NCBI GenBank assembly: GCA_012962365.1
Contig: DTXR01000352.1
Span: 1 to 5,249, forward strand
Direction: 5' to 3'
DNA length: 5,249 nucleotides
DNA from: Chromatiaceae bacterium
GTDB lineage: Bacteria > Pseudomonadota > Gammaproteobacteria > Chromatiales > Chromatiaceae
The translations under genes were made by a program, and so were the position numbers. This document shows, piece by piece, positions 1 through 5,249 of this stretch (positions are counted from its first letter, which is position 1; each line of letters begins with the position of its first letter). The notes under the pieces were generated by a model. It saw nothing but the letters and a program-made list of their open reading frames with translations, was not told where the DNA came from and searched no databases.

Positions 1-172
1 GGTCAACATCATCCAGTGGGCACCTGGCCTGCCCAAGACCCGCTCCGGCAAGATCATGCGCCGCATCCTGCGCAAAATCGCCGCCAACGAGCTGGACAGT
101 CTGGGCGACACTTCCACCCTGGCAGACCCTTCCGTGGTGGATGACCTCATCGAGAACCGCCTTAACCGCTGA
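1..172 (+). CDS. acs: Acetyl-CoA synthetase, C-terminal fragment (5' end outside window)
   Basis: The frame beginning at base 2 is open to a TGA at 170-172 and gives the last 56 residues of an AMP-forming acetate-CoA ligase. The enzyme makes acetyl-CoA from acetate, ATP and CoA in the cytoplasm, through an acetyl-adenylate. The visible part contains the A10 motif of the adenylate-forming family, [15 protein letters not shown] (about residues 10-24 of the fragment). Its lysine in SGKIMRR is the catalytic lysine that is reversibly acetylated by Pat-type enzymes in known Acs proteins. The tail, with [17 protein letters not shown], is typical of bacterial Acs and argues against a generic acyl-CoA ligase. 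The gene ends ten bases before a strong intrinsic terminator, so it is probably the last gene of its transcript. Upstream domains cannot be judged. Confidence 0.93.
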   Translation, partial: VNIIQWAPGLPKTRSGKIMRRILRKIAANELDSLGDTSTLADPSVVDDLIENRLNR

Positions 173-181
173 TGGCTCGGC

Positions 182-213
182 GACAGGCTCCTCCAGAAGG
201 AGCCTGTCTTCTT
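182..213 (+). terminator. Intrinsic terminator after acs
   Basis: GACAGGCTCCT (182-192) and AGGAGCCTGTC (198-208) form a perfect 11-bp stem with a 5-nt loop, followed directly by TTCTT. It starts ten bases after the acs stop codon. This is the layout of a Rho-independent terminator and separates acs transcription from ppsA, although the short T tract may allow some read-through. Confidence 0.88.
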
Positions 214-427
214 AAAGGAGTGCTGAAAATCGCCGCTCTTCGGCGCCATATCCCCCGCGCAGTGATACGACCAGGAGATAGGCATCGCGCATGATCGATG
301 GCTCAGCCACCGGACGTATCGCTGATATCCTCCTGTTCAAAGCTGTTACGCACAAGGCGGCAGTTGCGACACATCATGCGGCTGCAAGGGGAGCAGCTGT
401 CAACGTAGAACTTGAGCAGGTAACGCG
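214..427 (+). other. Leader/intergenic region upstream of ppsA
   Basis: This stretch runs from the acs terminator to the first possible ppsA start. I find no convincing sigma-70 -35/-10 pair and no -24/-12 sigma-54 site with the required GG-N10-GC spacing, so the ppsA promoter is not placed. Visible structure includes a small hairpin CGCCG-ctctt-CGGCG (231-245), the near-palindrome TGGCTCAGCCA (299-309), and a bulged 9-bp pairing between 272-280 and 326-335. A 46-codon open frame covers its second half and is listed separately. Confidence 0.5.
272..335 (+). repeat. Imperfect inverted repeat in the ppsA leader (possible RNA hairpin)
   Basis: CAGGAGATA (272-280) can pair with TATCCTCCTG (326-335), giving 6 + 3 base pairs with one bulged C at 329. 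The left arm contains the only Shine-Dalgarno-like AGGAG upstream of the small frame at 291. GATAC (264-268) is also complementary to GTATC (316-320) inside the loop, so a pseudoknot is conceivable. This may be chance; no known riboswitch class is recognised. Confidence 0.25.
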
Positions 428-431
428 ATGA
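291..431 (+). CDS. Candidate 46-aa leader peptide upstream of ppsA (doubtful)
   Basis: An ATG at 291 opens a 46-codon frame, preceded in frame by a stop at 279-281. Its TGA (429-431) overlaps the first possible ppsA ATG as ATGA. The product would start [17 protein letters not shown] and have an Ala/His-rich middle. I recognise no family, signal peptide or attenuator-like run of one codon. An AGGAG lies at 273-277, but 13 nt from the ATG is longer than ideal. The case for a gene is the in-frame ATGA overlap. Against it are the poor spacing, the lack of a recognisable product, and the better ppsA start at 467, which would leave the overlap without meaning. Frames of this length are common by chance in GC-rich DNA. 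Confidence 0.15.
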   Translation: MIDGSATGRIADILLFKAVTHKAAVATHHAAARGAAVNVELEQVTR

Positions 432-454
432 ACAAGGCTGACACACAAGTAACC

Positions 455-459
455 GAGGA
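455..459 (+). promoter_or_regulatory. Ribosome binding site favouring the ppsA start at 467
   Basis: GAGGA ends 7 nt before the ATG at 467-469. The earlier in-frame ATG at 428 has only an AGG (418-420) at comparable spacing. This site is therefore the better Shine-Dalgarno sequence and supports the shorter ppsA product. Confidence 0.55.
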
Positions 460-466
460 CAAACCC

Positions 467-2824
467 ATGCCGGAACAGATTGTCTGGTTTAAAAATCTGT
501 CGATGGAAAATCTGCCACAGGTTGGCGGCAAGAACGCTTCCCTGGGAGAAATGATCAGCAAGCTGTCCGGCGCTGGCGTAAAGGTGCCTGGCGGCTTCGC
601 CACTACCGCCCAGGCCTTTCGTGATTTTCTCAGTCACAATCAACTCAAGGAACGGATCAATCCGCTGCTGAAGCGTCTCGATGTGGCCGACGTGCTTGCC
701 CTGGCCGAAGCGGGCAAGACCATACGCCAATGGGTAATGGAAGAACCCCTTCCCGAAGCCCTGGAGATGGCTGTTACCGCCGCTTACGGGAAGATGTATG
801 TCAATGGTGAGGCACCGGCCGTGGCTGTCCGCTCATCCGCCACAGCCGAAGACCTGCCCGACGCGTCCTTTGCCGGTCAACAGGAAACCTATTTAAACGT
901 GGTTGGCCTGGATAATGTCCTGCAGTCCATACGCAAGGTATTCGCGTCCCTTTACAACGACAGGGCTATTGCCTACCGGGTGCATCAGGGTTTCGATCAT
1001 GACGATGTCGCCCTGTCCGCAGGCATACAGCGCATGGCCAGATCAGACATCGGGTCAGCAGGTGTCATGTTCACCCTGGATACCGAATCCGGGTTTCGGG
1101 ATGTGGTTTTCATCACCAGCAGCTACGGCCTGGGTGAAACCGTGGTGCAGGGCGCGGTGAACCCCGATGAATTCTATGTCCACAAGCACAACCTGGCAGC
1201 CGGCCGCCCCGCCCTGCTGCGGCGCAGCCTGGGCAGCAAAGCCATCAAGATGATTTACAGCGATACCAGCACGGGCGTGGATTCCGTGGAGGTTGCTGCG
1301 GAAGATCGCCAGCGGTTCTCCCTGAACGATGATCAGGTCGAACAGCTAGCACGCTATGCCATGATTATCGAAAAGCATTACGGGCGCCCTATGGATATCG
1401 AATGGGCGCTCGATGGCCAGGATGGCGAACTGTACATATTGCAGGCCAGACCCGAAACCGTCGAGAGCCGGGTCAAGACCGGACACAATGATCGCTTTAC
1501 GCTACTTGAATCCGGCAACGAATTGTGCCGCGGCCGAGCCATCGGGCAACGCATCGGCGCGGGTACTACCAAGGTGATTCAGGACGCCAGCGAAATGTCC
1601 CGGGTAGAGGAAGGTGATGTGCTGGTAACCGACATGACCGACCCTGACTGGGAGCCCATCATGCAGCGTGCCGCAGCCATCGTGACCAATCGCGGCGGAC
1701 GCACTTGTCATGCCGCCATCATTGCCCGGGAGCTGGGCATACCTGCCATTGTCGGCTGTGGCGATGCCACCGACAGGATACCCGAAGGCCGGCGGGTAAC
1801 GGTTTCCTGCGCCGAGGGTGATGATGGCATCATCTACGATGGTCTGCTCAAATACGAAGTGCATAGCAGCGAAGCAGGCACACTCCCGGATCTGCCCACC
1901 AAGATCATGATGAATGTGGGCAACCCTGGCCGGGCATTTTCCTTTGCCGGCATCCCCAATGCCGGTGTGGGGTTGGCTCGCCTGGAGTTCATCATCAACA
2001 ACACCATCGGCATCCACCCCAAGGCGCTATTGGAATATGAGCAGTTGCCGGACGAGCTTAAACAGATCATCGACACCCGCATCGCCGGGTATGACAGCCC
2101 GGTGGATTTCTACGTGGAAAAGTTGGTTGAAGGCATGGCCACCCTGGCCGCCAGCTTCCGGAATAACCCCGTCATCATTCGTATGTCCGACTTCAAATCC
2201 AATGAATATGCCAATCTCATTGGTGGCACCCGCTACGAACCGGAAGAAGAAAATCCCATGATCGGCTTCCGTGGCGCTTCCCGTTACATCTCCGAATCAT
2301 TCCGCGCCTGTTTCGAACTGGAATGCCGGGCAATCAGAAGGGTTCGGGAGGACATGGACTTCAGCAATGTGGAAATCATGATTCCTTTCGTGCGTACGCT
2401 GGAAGAAGCCGAAGCCGTGACCAAACTGCTGGAGGAAAACGGCCTGAAGCGCGGAGAACATGGCCTGCGGCTCATCATGATGTGCGAAATCCCTTCCAAC
2501 GCCCTGCTGGCCAGTGAGTTTCTCCGGTATTTCGATGGCTTCTCCATCGGCTCCAACGACATGACCCAGCTTACATTGGGTCTTGACCGCGATTCAGGAC
2601 TGGTTGCCGGCAGTTTCGATGAACGCAATCCCGCGGTGAAGAAAATGCTCGCCATGGCCATCAGTGCAGCCAAAGCTGAAAACAAATACGTGGGCATCTG
2701 TGGCCAGGGGCCCTCCGATTACCCGGATCTGGCAGCCTGGCTGCTGCAACAGGGCATCAGCAGCATCTCGCTGAACCCCGACACCGTCATCGACACATGG
2801 AAGATGCTGGGCGAGCAGCTTTGA
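467..2824 (+). CDS. ppsA: Phosphoenolpyruvate synthase (pyruvate, water dikinase)
   Basis: This cytoplasmic enzyme converts pyruvate, ATP and water to PEP, AMP and phosphate, the entry step of gluconeogenesis from C3 compounds. The 785-residue product has the three expected parts. The N-terminal ATP-grasp/PPDK_N domain (about 1-340) includes [11 protein letters not shown] and [19 protein letters not shown] (from about 121). The mobile phosphohistidine domain contains [18 protein letters not shown], with catalytic His415 and the regulatory Thr413 two residues before it. The C-terminal PEP/pyruvate TIM barrel contains [10 protein letters not shown] (from 572), [24 protein letters not shown] (from 695) and the acid/base Cys745 in [11 protein letters not shown]. 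No key residue is missing. An in-frame ATG at 428 would add 13 residues (798 aa). I prefer 467 because of its GAGGA site and because, as I recall it, the Pseudomonas protein has the same distance from Met to VGGKN. The stop overlaps ppsR. A start at 428 cannot be excluded. Confidence 0.97.
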   Translation: MPEQIVWFKNLSMENLPQVGGKNASLGEMISKLSGAGVKVPGGFATTAQAFRDFLSHNQLKERINPLLKRLDVADVLALAEAGKTIRQWVMEEPLPEALEMAVTAAYGKMYVNGEAPAVAVRSSATAEDLPDASFAGQQETYLNVVGLDNVLQSIRKVFASLYNDRAIAYRVHQGFDHDDVALSAGIQRMARSDIGSAGVMFTLDTESGFRDVVFITSSYGLGETVVQGAVNPDEFYVHKHNLAAGRPALLRRSLGSKAIKMIYSDTSTGVDSVEVAAEDRQRFSLNDDQVEQLARYAMIIEKHYGRPMDIEWALDGQDGELYILQARPETVESRVKTGHNDRFTLLESGNELCRGRAIGQRIGAGTTKVIQDASEMSRVEEGDVLVTDMTDPDWEPIMQRAAAIVTNRGGRTCHAAIIARELGIPAIVGCGDATDRIPEGRRVTVSCAEGDDGIIYDGLLKYEVHSSEAGTLPDLPTKIMMNVGNPGRAFSFAGIPNAGVGLARLEFIINNTIGIHPKALLEYEQLPDELKQIIDTRIAGYDSPVDFYVEKLVEGMATLAASFRNNPVIIRMSDFKSNEYANLIGGTRYEPEEENPMIGFRGASRYISESFRACFELECRAIRRVREDMDFSNVEIMIPFVRTLEEAEAVTKLLEENGLKRGEHGLRLIMMCEIPSNALLASEFLRYFDGFSIGSNDMTQLTLGLDRDSGLVAGSFDERNPAVKKMLAMAISAAKAENKYVGICGQGPSDYPDLAAWLLQQGISSISLNPDTVIDTWKMLGEQL

Positions 2825-3627
2825 AGCGTACCATCTTTTTTCTGTCCGACCACACGGGACTGACGGCAGAGGCCATTGGACGGTCTCTGCTCAGCCAGTT
2901 TCAGGGGATCGACTATGACGTGGTTCACCGGTCATTTCTGCACAGCATGGAAAAGATCGAAAAGGTCGTACAGGAAATCGACCATATCGCCAGCGAATCG
3001 GGCAGCCGCCCCATCATTTTCAGCACCCTGGTCGATCCCGCATTTCGAAAACGCCTAAAGGCATGCAACGGATTGGTCATCGACTACTTCGAAACATTCA
3101 CAGGTGTGCTCGAGGACGAGTTGCAAACGGCGTCCTGCCACAAATACGGACAGGTTCACAGCATGACCAATGCCAATGCCTATCATGACCGCATCGATGC
3201 CGTGAACTTTGCACTGACCAACGATGACGGCACCATCGTCAGGAACTATCCGGCCGCCGACCTGATTCTGCTGGGTGTCTCGCGCAGCGGGAAAACCCCA
3301 ACCTGCCTGTATATGGCGCTACAGTACAGCATCCTCGCGGCCAACTATCCTCTCACTGAGGATGACCTGGAAAGCAGGTCACTGCCAGAATCACTGCAGC
3401 CCTTCCAGGAAAAACTCTACGGACTGACCATCGATGCCTACCAGTTGCAGCGCATCCGCCAGGAACGGCGGGCGACGGGACGTTACGCAACACTAGAACA
3501 ATGCCAGTGGGAAATCAGCGCGGCGGAAAAGCTCTACAAGCGCCACCGCATTCCCTACATCGACACCACGACCATGTCAGTGGAAGAAATCGCCACGAAA
3601 ATTCTGGCGAAGACAAGGCGCATCTGA
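2821..3627 (+). CDS. ppsR: PEP synthase regulatory protein (ADP-dependent Ser/Thr kinase and Pi-dependent phosphorylase, DUF299 family)
   Basis: PpsR switches PEP synthase off by ADP-dependent phosphorylation of the Thr next to the catalytic His, and on again by Pi-dependent phosphorolysis giving pyrophosphate. The 268-aa product opens with [19 protein letters not shown], the family N-terminus. It has the P-loop-like [20 protein letters not shown] (G-x4-GKT at about 152-159), then [31 protein letters not shown], and the C-terminal [17 protein letters not shown]. Length matches the family (about 270-277). I chose the TTG at 2821, which shares TTGA with the ppsA stop, because the family begins M-K-R-T and an ATG at 2797 would add eight unrelated residues inside ppsA without a ribosome binding site. 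No strong Shine-Dalgarno precedes the TTG, so translation probably depends on ribosomes finishing ppsA. Its target Thr413 is present in the adjacent ppsA. Confidence 0.95.
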   Translation: MKRTIFFLSDHTGLTAEAIGRSLLSQFQGIDYDVVHRSFLHSMEKIEKVVQEIDHIASESGSRPIIFSTLVDPAFRKRLKACNGLVIDYFETFTGVLEDELQTASCHKYGQVHSMTNANAYHDRIDAVNFALTNDDGTIVRNYPAADLILLGVSRSGKTPTCLYMALQYSILAANYPLTEDDLESRSLPESLQPFQEKLYGLTIDAYQLQRIRQERRATGRYATLEQCQWEISAAEKLYKRHRIPYIDTTTMSVEEIATKILAKTRRI

Positions 3628-3656
3628 CCGAGGAAAAGCGACGCAGCTTCCGGCAT

Positions 3657-3752
3657 CCTGGGCAGTTCATGTGAGAGATGCAGATTCTTAACACGGTTCA
3701 CAGACCCCGGGCACTGGCGTGAGCGCTCACTTGATTATCATGCCTGCCCAGG
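3657..3752. repeat. Long-range imperfect inverted repeat
   Basis: CCTGGGCAG-tt-CATG (3657-3671) is matched in inverse orientation by CATG-c-CTGCCCAGG (3739-3752): two perfect blocks of 9 and 4 nt with a small asymmetric internal loop. The arms enclose about 67 nt that include the GTGAGCGCTCAC palindrome. It could be an RNA fold or the remnant of a small element; chance is possible. Confidence 0.3.
3719..3730. repeat. 12-bp perfect palindrome GTGAGCGCTCAC
   Basis: GTGAGCGCTCAC is its own reverse complement and stops being symmetric immediately outside (C on the left, T on the right). It equals the central 12 bp of the idealised symmetric lac operator and is the size of a LacI/GalR-type half-site pair. 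It lies downstream of two convergent genes with no visible promoter beside it, so a regulatory role is not supported beyond the symmetry. Confidence 0.35.
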
Positions 3753-3778
3753 GAAAAACCACACGCCTGTCAATCTAT

Positions 3779-3832
3779 GCGGAAAAGGGGTCGGAGGGAA
3801 TATAAAATAATCCCTCCGACCCCTTTTCGGCA
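3779..3832. repeat. GGGGTCGGAGGGA inverted repeat, probable REP/RAYT-type palindrome and possible bidirectional terminator
   Basis: Bases 3782-3799 and 3811-3828 form a perfect 18-bp stem around an AT-rich 11-nt loop. A G-G mismatch (3781/3829) and three more pairs (3779-3780 plus 3778, with 3830-3832) extend the base. The arm reads GAAAAGGGGTCGGAGGGA. From memory, arms of the type AAAAGGGGTC(A/G)GAG recur as dispersed palindromes in gammaproteobacterial genomes, often near REP-associated tyrosine transposase (RAYT) genes; no such gene is in this window. The A4 and T4 runs at the outer ends, GC-rich stem and position between two converging genes also suit a terminator acting on both strands. 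Confidence 0.7.
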
Positions 3833-3928
3833 GAACAACATTCTCGTGTTCTATTGCTGGTCAAAAATATCGAACGCCACCTTGTTGTCGGGTTGAACGC
3901 TTTTTTCCCGGCTTCTTGATTCCGGGTT

Positions 3929-4537
3929 TCATCTGGCGGCTGCGGTCGAATCAAGCCAGTCGATCAATCGGGACAGAATGTCTGAAACTGCTGCATTGAT
4001 GGCGCTTACCCCACCAGCGGCGCTTTTGCCGGTGGCCGGCACTCGCGCAGCGAACTGCTGTGAAGCCAGCAGTCTGCCTTTTTTAATGTCCACGAGATAC
4101 ACTTGCAGCCTGACCACGCCTGCAGACGCTCCGGCCTCTCCGAGATGGTGCGAAAAATCGTACAGGGTGATCTCCAGCCGCAGCTCCGCCGGGAGCATGG
4201 ATGATGAAGGCAGCACCGCCTTGAACAGCCCACTTTGCTCCAGACGATCCTGCAACACCAGTTGCAACATGCGTACCGGCGCATCCACCCAGCGACTGTA
4301 AGCATAGGGATTGTGTTGATAACCGGCATCCACATAGTAGAAGTCGGATGTCTGATATATCCGCGATGCCTCTATGGGTGCCACCTTGATGGCAAATGGC
4401 CGATTTACTTTTGCAGGCCGTGCCGTATCCAGTGCAGGCGCAAGCGCATATTCCGTAACAGGTGGCGCAGGCTGTGTCGCGCAACCAGCAACGAAAAGCA
4501 TCACGCTCAAAATGCCAATGATGAAAACCTGCTTCAT
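3929..4537 (-). CDS. ABC-type transport auxiliary lipoprotein, PqiC/YmbA-like
   Basis: The 202-residue product starts with a lipoprotein signal peptide: K2, hydrophobic IIGILSVMLF, and lipobox VAGC with the modified Cys at 19. Ala at +2 predicts transfer to the inner leaflet of the outer membrane. The mature part fits the ABC_trans_aux family (PF03886, PqiC): a Pro/Ala-rich linker, TEYALAP, then IKVAPIEASRIYQTSDFYYV, YAYSRWVDAPVRMLQLVLQD (about 79-98), and LRLEITLYDF followed by a beta-rich C-terminus. Such lipoproteins partner MCE proteins and probably anchor lipid-transport tunnels at the outer membrane. Its ATG overlaps the stop of the upstream MCE gene as ATGA, so the two are one operon. 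It is likely the last gene, facing ppsR across the strong palindrome. Family assignment is good; the transported lipid is unknown. Confidence 0.88.
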   Translation of the reverse strand: MKQVFIIGILSVMLFVAGCATQPAPPVTEYALAPALDTARPAKVNRPFAIKVAPIEASRIYQTSDFYYVDAGYQHNPYAYSRWVDAPVRMLQLVLQDRLEQSGLFKAVLPSSSMLPAELRLEITLYDFSHHLGEAGASAGVVRLQVYLVDIKKGRLLASQQFAARVPATGKSAAGGVSAINAAVSDILSRLIDWLDSTAAAR

Positions 4538-5249
4538 GGTTTTTCTCCAGGACCGGGCCTTGGGCTGCTGCGCCTGAACAACAGGTCGGCTGGCGCGGCA
4601 TTGAATTCACTCACGCTGCGTTGCAGCTGGCGGCTCAGCACATCAAGGTTCTCCAGCAGTTGGTCGAGCCGGGTGAACAGCCCGCTCATCTGGCGTTGCA
4701 GATCCTTCCCCAGTGCCACATAGGTGGTTCGCAAATCCTTCGACATTTTCTTTACGCTGCTGGCGGAAGACCCCACTTCTTCAAAGGCCAGGCCAATCTT
4801 GTCCTCGGCAACAATGCCTTTGTCGATAAAGGCGCCAAGATGCACCGTCTGTTTTCTCAACTCCGTAACCAGCAACCGGCTTTCATTCAACAATTCAGAA
4901 AAGCTTTGCAGGTTGCTGTCGTTAAGCAGCAGAGCGATACGGTCCAGCGCGCGAGCGGATTTGTCGGCAAGTTCACTCAGACCTTCGTCGAGCCGCGCAA
5001 AAGTCGAAGGCACAGATGCGATCACAGGGATTTCCCCATCCTTCGCCTCCAGGGCAGATGCTTTTCTGTTGCTGCCCTGCAACTCGATGTAGCCCAGCCC
5101 GGTGACGCCATAGAACTTGATACTGGCCCGGGTATCTGTCGTTACCGGGGTATCCTGCCGGATGTGCAAAGTCAGCATCACATGTTCGGGGTTGTCCGGC
5201 GCCAGCTCCATGCGCGTGACTGTTCCCACGTCCACTCCCCGGTACTTCA
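4534..5249 (-). CDS. MCE-domain (MlaD/PqiB-like) lipid transport protein, N-terminus outside window
   Basis: The frame is open to the right edge, so only the last 237 residues are seen; the GTG at 5235 is an internal Val, not a start. The first visible residues, KYRGVDVGTVTRMEL, are the conserved middle of an MCE domain. The domain continues to KFYGVTGLGYIELQG (about residue 62). A long, mostly helical part follows (about 80-220), with heptad-like repeats such as LDEGLSELADKSARALDRIALLL, as in MCE proteins that form an extended hexameric barrel or needle. The tail FNAAPADLLFRRSSPRPGPGE is common in stand-alone MCE subunits of ABC systems. Such proteins are anchored in the inner membrane by an N-terminal helix (not visible) and carry lipids across the periplasm. 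The stop overlaps the lipoprotein ATG. Permease and ATPase genes probably lie upstream, beyond the window. Confidence 0.9.
   Translation of the reverse strand, partial: KYRGVDVGTVTRMELAPDNPEHVMLTLHIRQDTPVTTDTRASIKFYGVTGLGYIELQGSNRKASALEAKDGEIPVIASVPSTFARLDEGLSELADKSARALDRIALLLNDSNLQSFSELLNESRLLVTELRKQTVHLGAFIDKGIVAEDKIGLAFEEVGSSASSVKKMSKDLRTTYVALGKDLQRQMSGLFTRLDQLLENLDVLSRQLQRSVSEFNAAPADLLFRRSSPRPGPGEKP
4545..4548 (-). promoter_or_regulatory. Ribosome binding site of the lipoprotein gene
   Basis: On the minus strand GGAG lies 7 nt before the ATG at 4537-4535, inside the last codons of the MCE gene. It supports this start, which is also the one that gives a complete lipoprotein signal peptide. 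Confidence 0.65.

Larger units (their letters stand above)
3628..3928. other. Gene-free stretch between convergent ppsR and the lipoprotein gene
   Basis: About 300 nt separate the two stop codons. I find no credible coding frame, tRNA or promoter here. It holds the imperfect inverted repeat at 3657-3752, the palindrome at 3719-3730 and the strong inverted repeat at 3779-3832, each listed separately. Past 3833 I see only a weak 5-bp repeat (CCCGG 3907-3911, CCGGG 3922-3926) and a T6 run at 3901-3906. Confidence 0.7.

Noticed and set aside
214..427. Sigma-70 or sigma-54 promoter for ppsA
   Set aside because: Candidates such as CATATC (246-251), GATATC (324-329) and TAGAAC lack a matching -35 at proper spacing, and the GGC...TTGC near 356-366 lacks the 10-nt spacing required for sigma-54.
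1502..2017. 171-codon minus-strand frame inside ppsA
   Set aside because: It is antisense to strongly conserved PEP synthase coding sequence covering the phosphohistidine domain; the translation resembles no family and mirrors codon bias of the real gene.
2284..2697. 137-codon minus-strand frame inside ppsA
   Set aside because: It is antisense to the conserved TIM-barrel part of PpsA, with a low-complexity Ser-rich translation and no recognisable motif.
2797..2820. ATG at 2797 as the start of ppsR
   Set aside because: It lies inside ppsA, has no Shine-Dalgarno sequence, and adds eight residues not expected in the family, which begins with M-K-R-T at the TTG of 2821.
3901..3926. CCCGG/CCGGG repeat next to a T6 run as a terminator of the lipoprotein gene
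   Set aside because: The stem is only 5 bp with a 10-nt loop, and for the minus-strand transcript the run after it is A rather than U, so it does not have terminator form.
4083..4610. 175-codon minus-strand frame overlapping the lipoprotein and MCE genes
   Set aside because: It is a frame-shifted reading of the lipoprotein gene; the other frame has a full signal peptide, lipobox and PqiC-family motifs.
4235..4723. 162-codon plus-strand frame opposite the MCE/lipoprotein junction
   Set aside because: It runs antisense to two well-supported genes, and its translation shows no domain or ribosome binding site.
5233..5235. GTG at 5235 as the start of the MCE gene
   Set aside because: The frame continues upstream with K-Y-R-G, which belongs to the conserved K/R-Y-R-G-V-x-V-G segment of the MCE domain, so the gene is cut by the window edge rather than starting here.

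Overview
The window looks like chromosomal DNA of moderately GC-rich character from a gammaproteobacterium. The PEP synthase and its regulator read closest, from memory, to the Pseudomonas-type proteins, and the minus-strand pair is an MCE/auxiliary-lipoprotein module typical of Gram-negative bacteria with an outer membrane. Genus cannot be fixed from the sequence alone. I see no phage, transposase, CRISPR, tRNA or rRNA gene.

Layout, plus strand: the window opens with the last 56 codons of an acetyl-CoA synthetase (acs) gene. A strong intrinsic terminator follows (11-bp perfect stem, then TTCTT). Next is a leader of about 215-250 nt with no convincing promoter but some possible RNA structure and a 46-codon open frame. 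Then come phosphoenolpyruvate synthase (ppsA) and, overlapping its stop codon, the PEP synthase regulatory kinase/phosphorylase (ppsR). The regulator's better start is a TTG that shares the TTGA tetranucleotide with the ppsA stop.

A gene-free stretch of about 300 nt (3628-3928) separates this block from a convergent minus-strand operon. It holds a perfect 18-bp inverted repeat built on the GGGGTCGGAGGGA motif, a 12-bp perfect palindrome (GTGAGCGCTCAC), and a weaker long inverted repeat around that palindrome.

Layout, minus strand, read from the right edge: the C-terminal 237 residues of an MCE (MlaD/PqiB-like) lipid-transport protein, N-terminus outside the window. An ATGA overlap then leads to a PqiC/YmbA-type outer-membrane lipoprotein. 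An ABC permease and ATPase probably lie further right, beyond the window.

Functionally, acs, ppsA and ppsR form a gluconeogenic neighbourhood: acetate activation, pyruvate to PEP, and control of PEP synthase by phosphorylation of a Thr next to its catalytic His. Both that Thr and the His are present. The MCE/lipoprotein pair is an unrelated envelope lipid-trafficking unit. The gene content is ordinary. The items most worth a second look are the ppsA-ppsR coupling and the intergenic palindromes.
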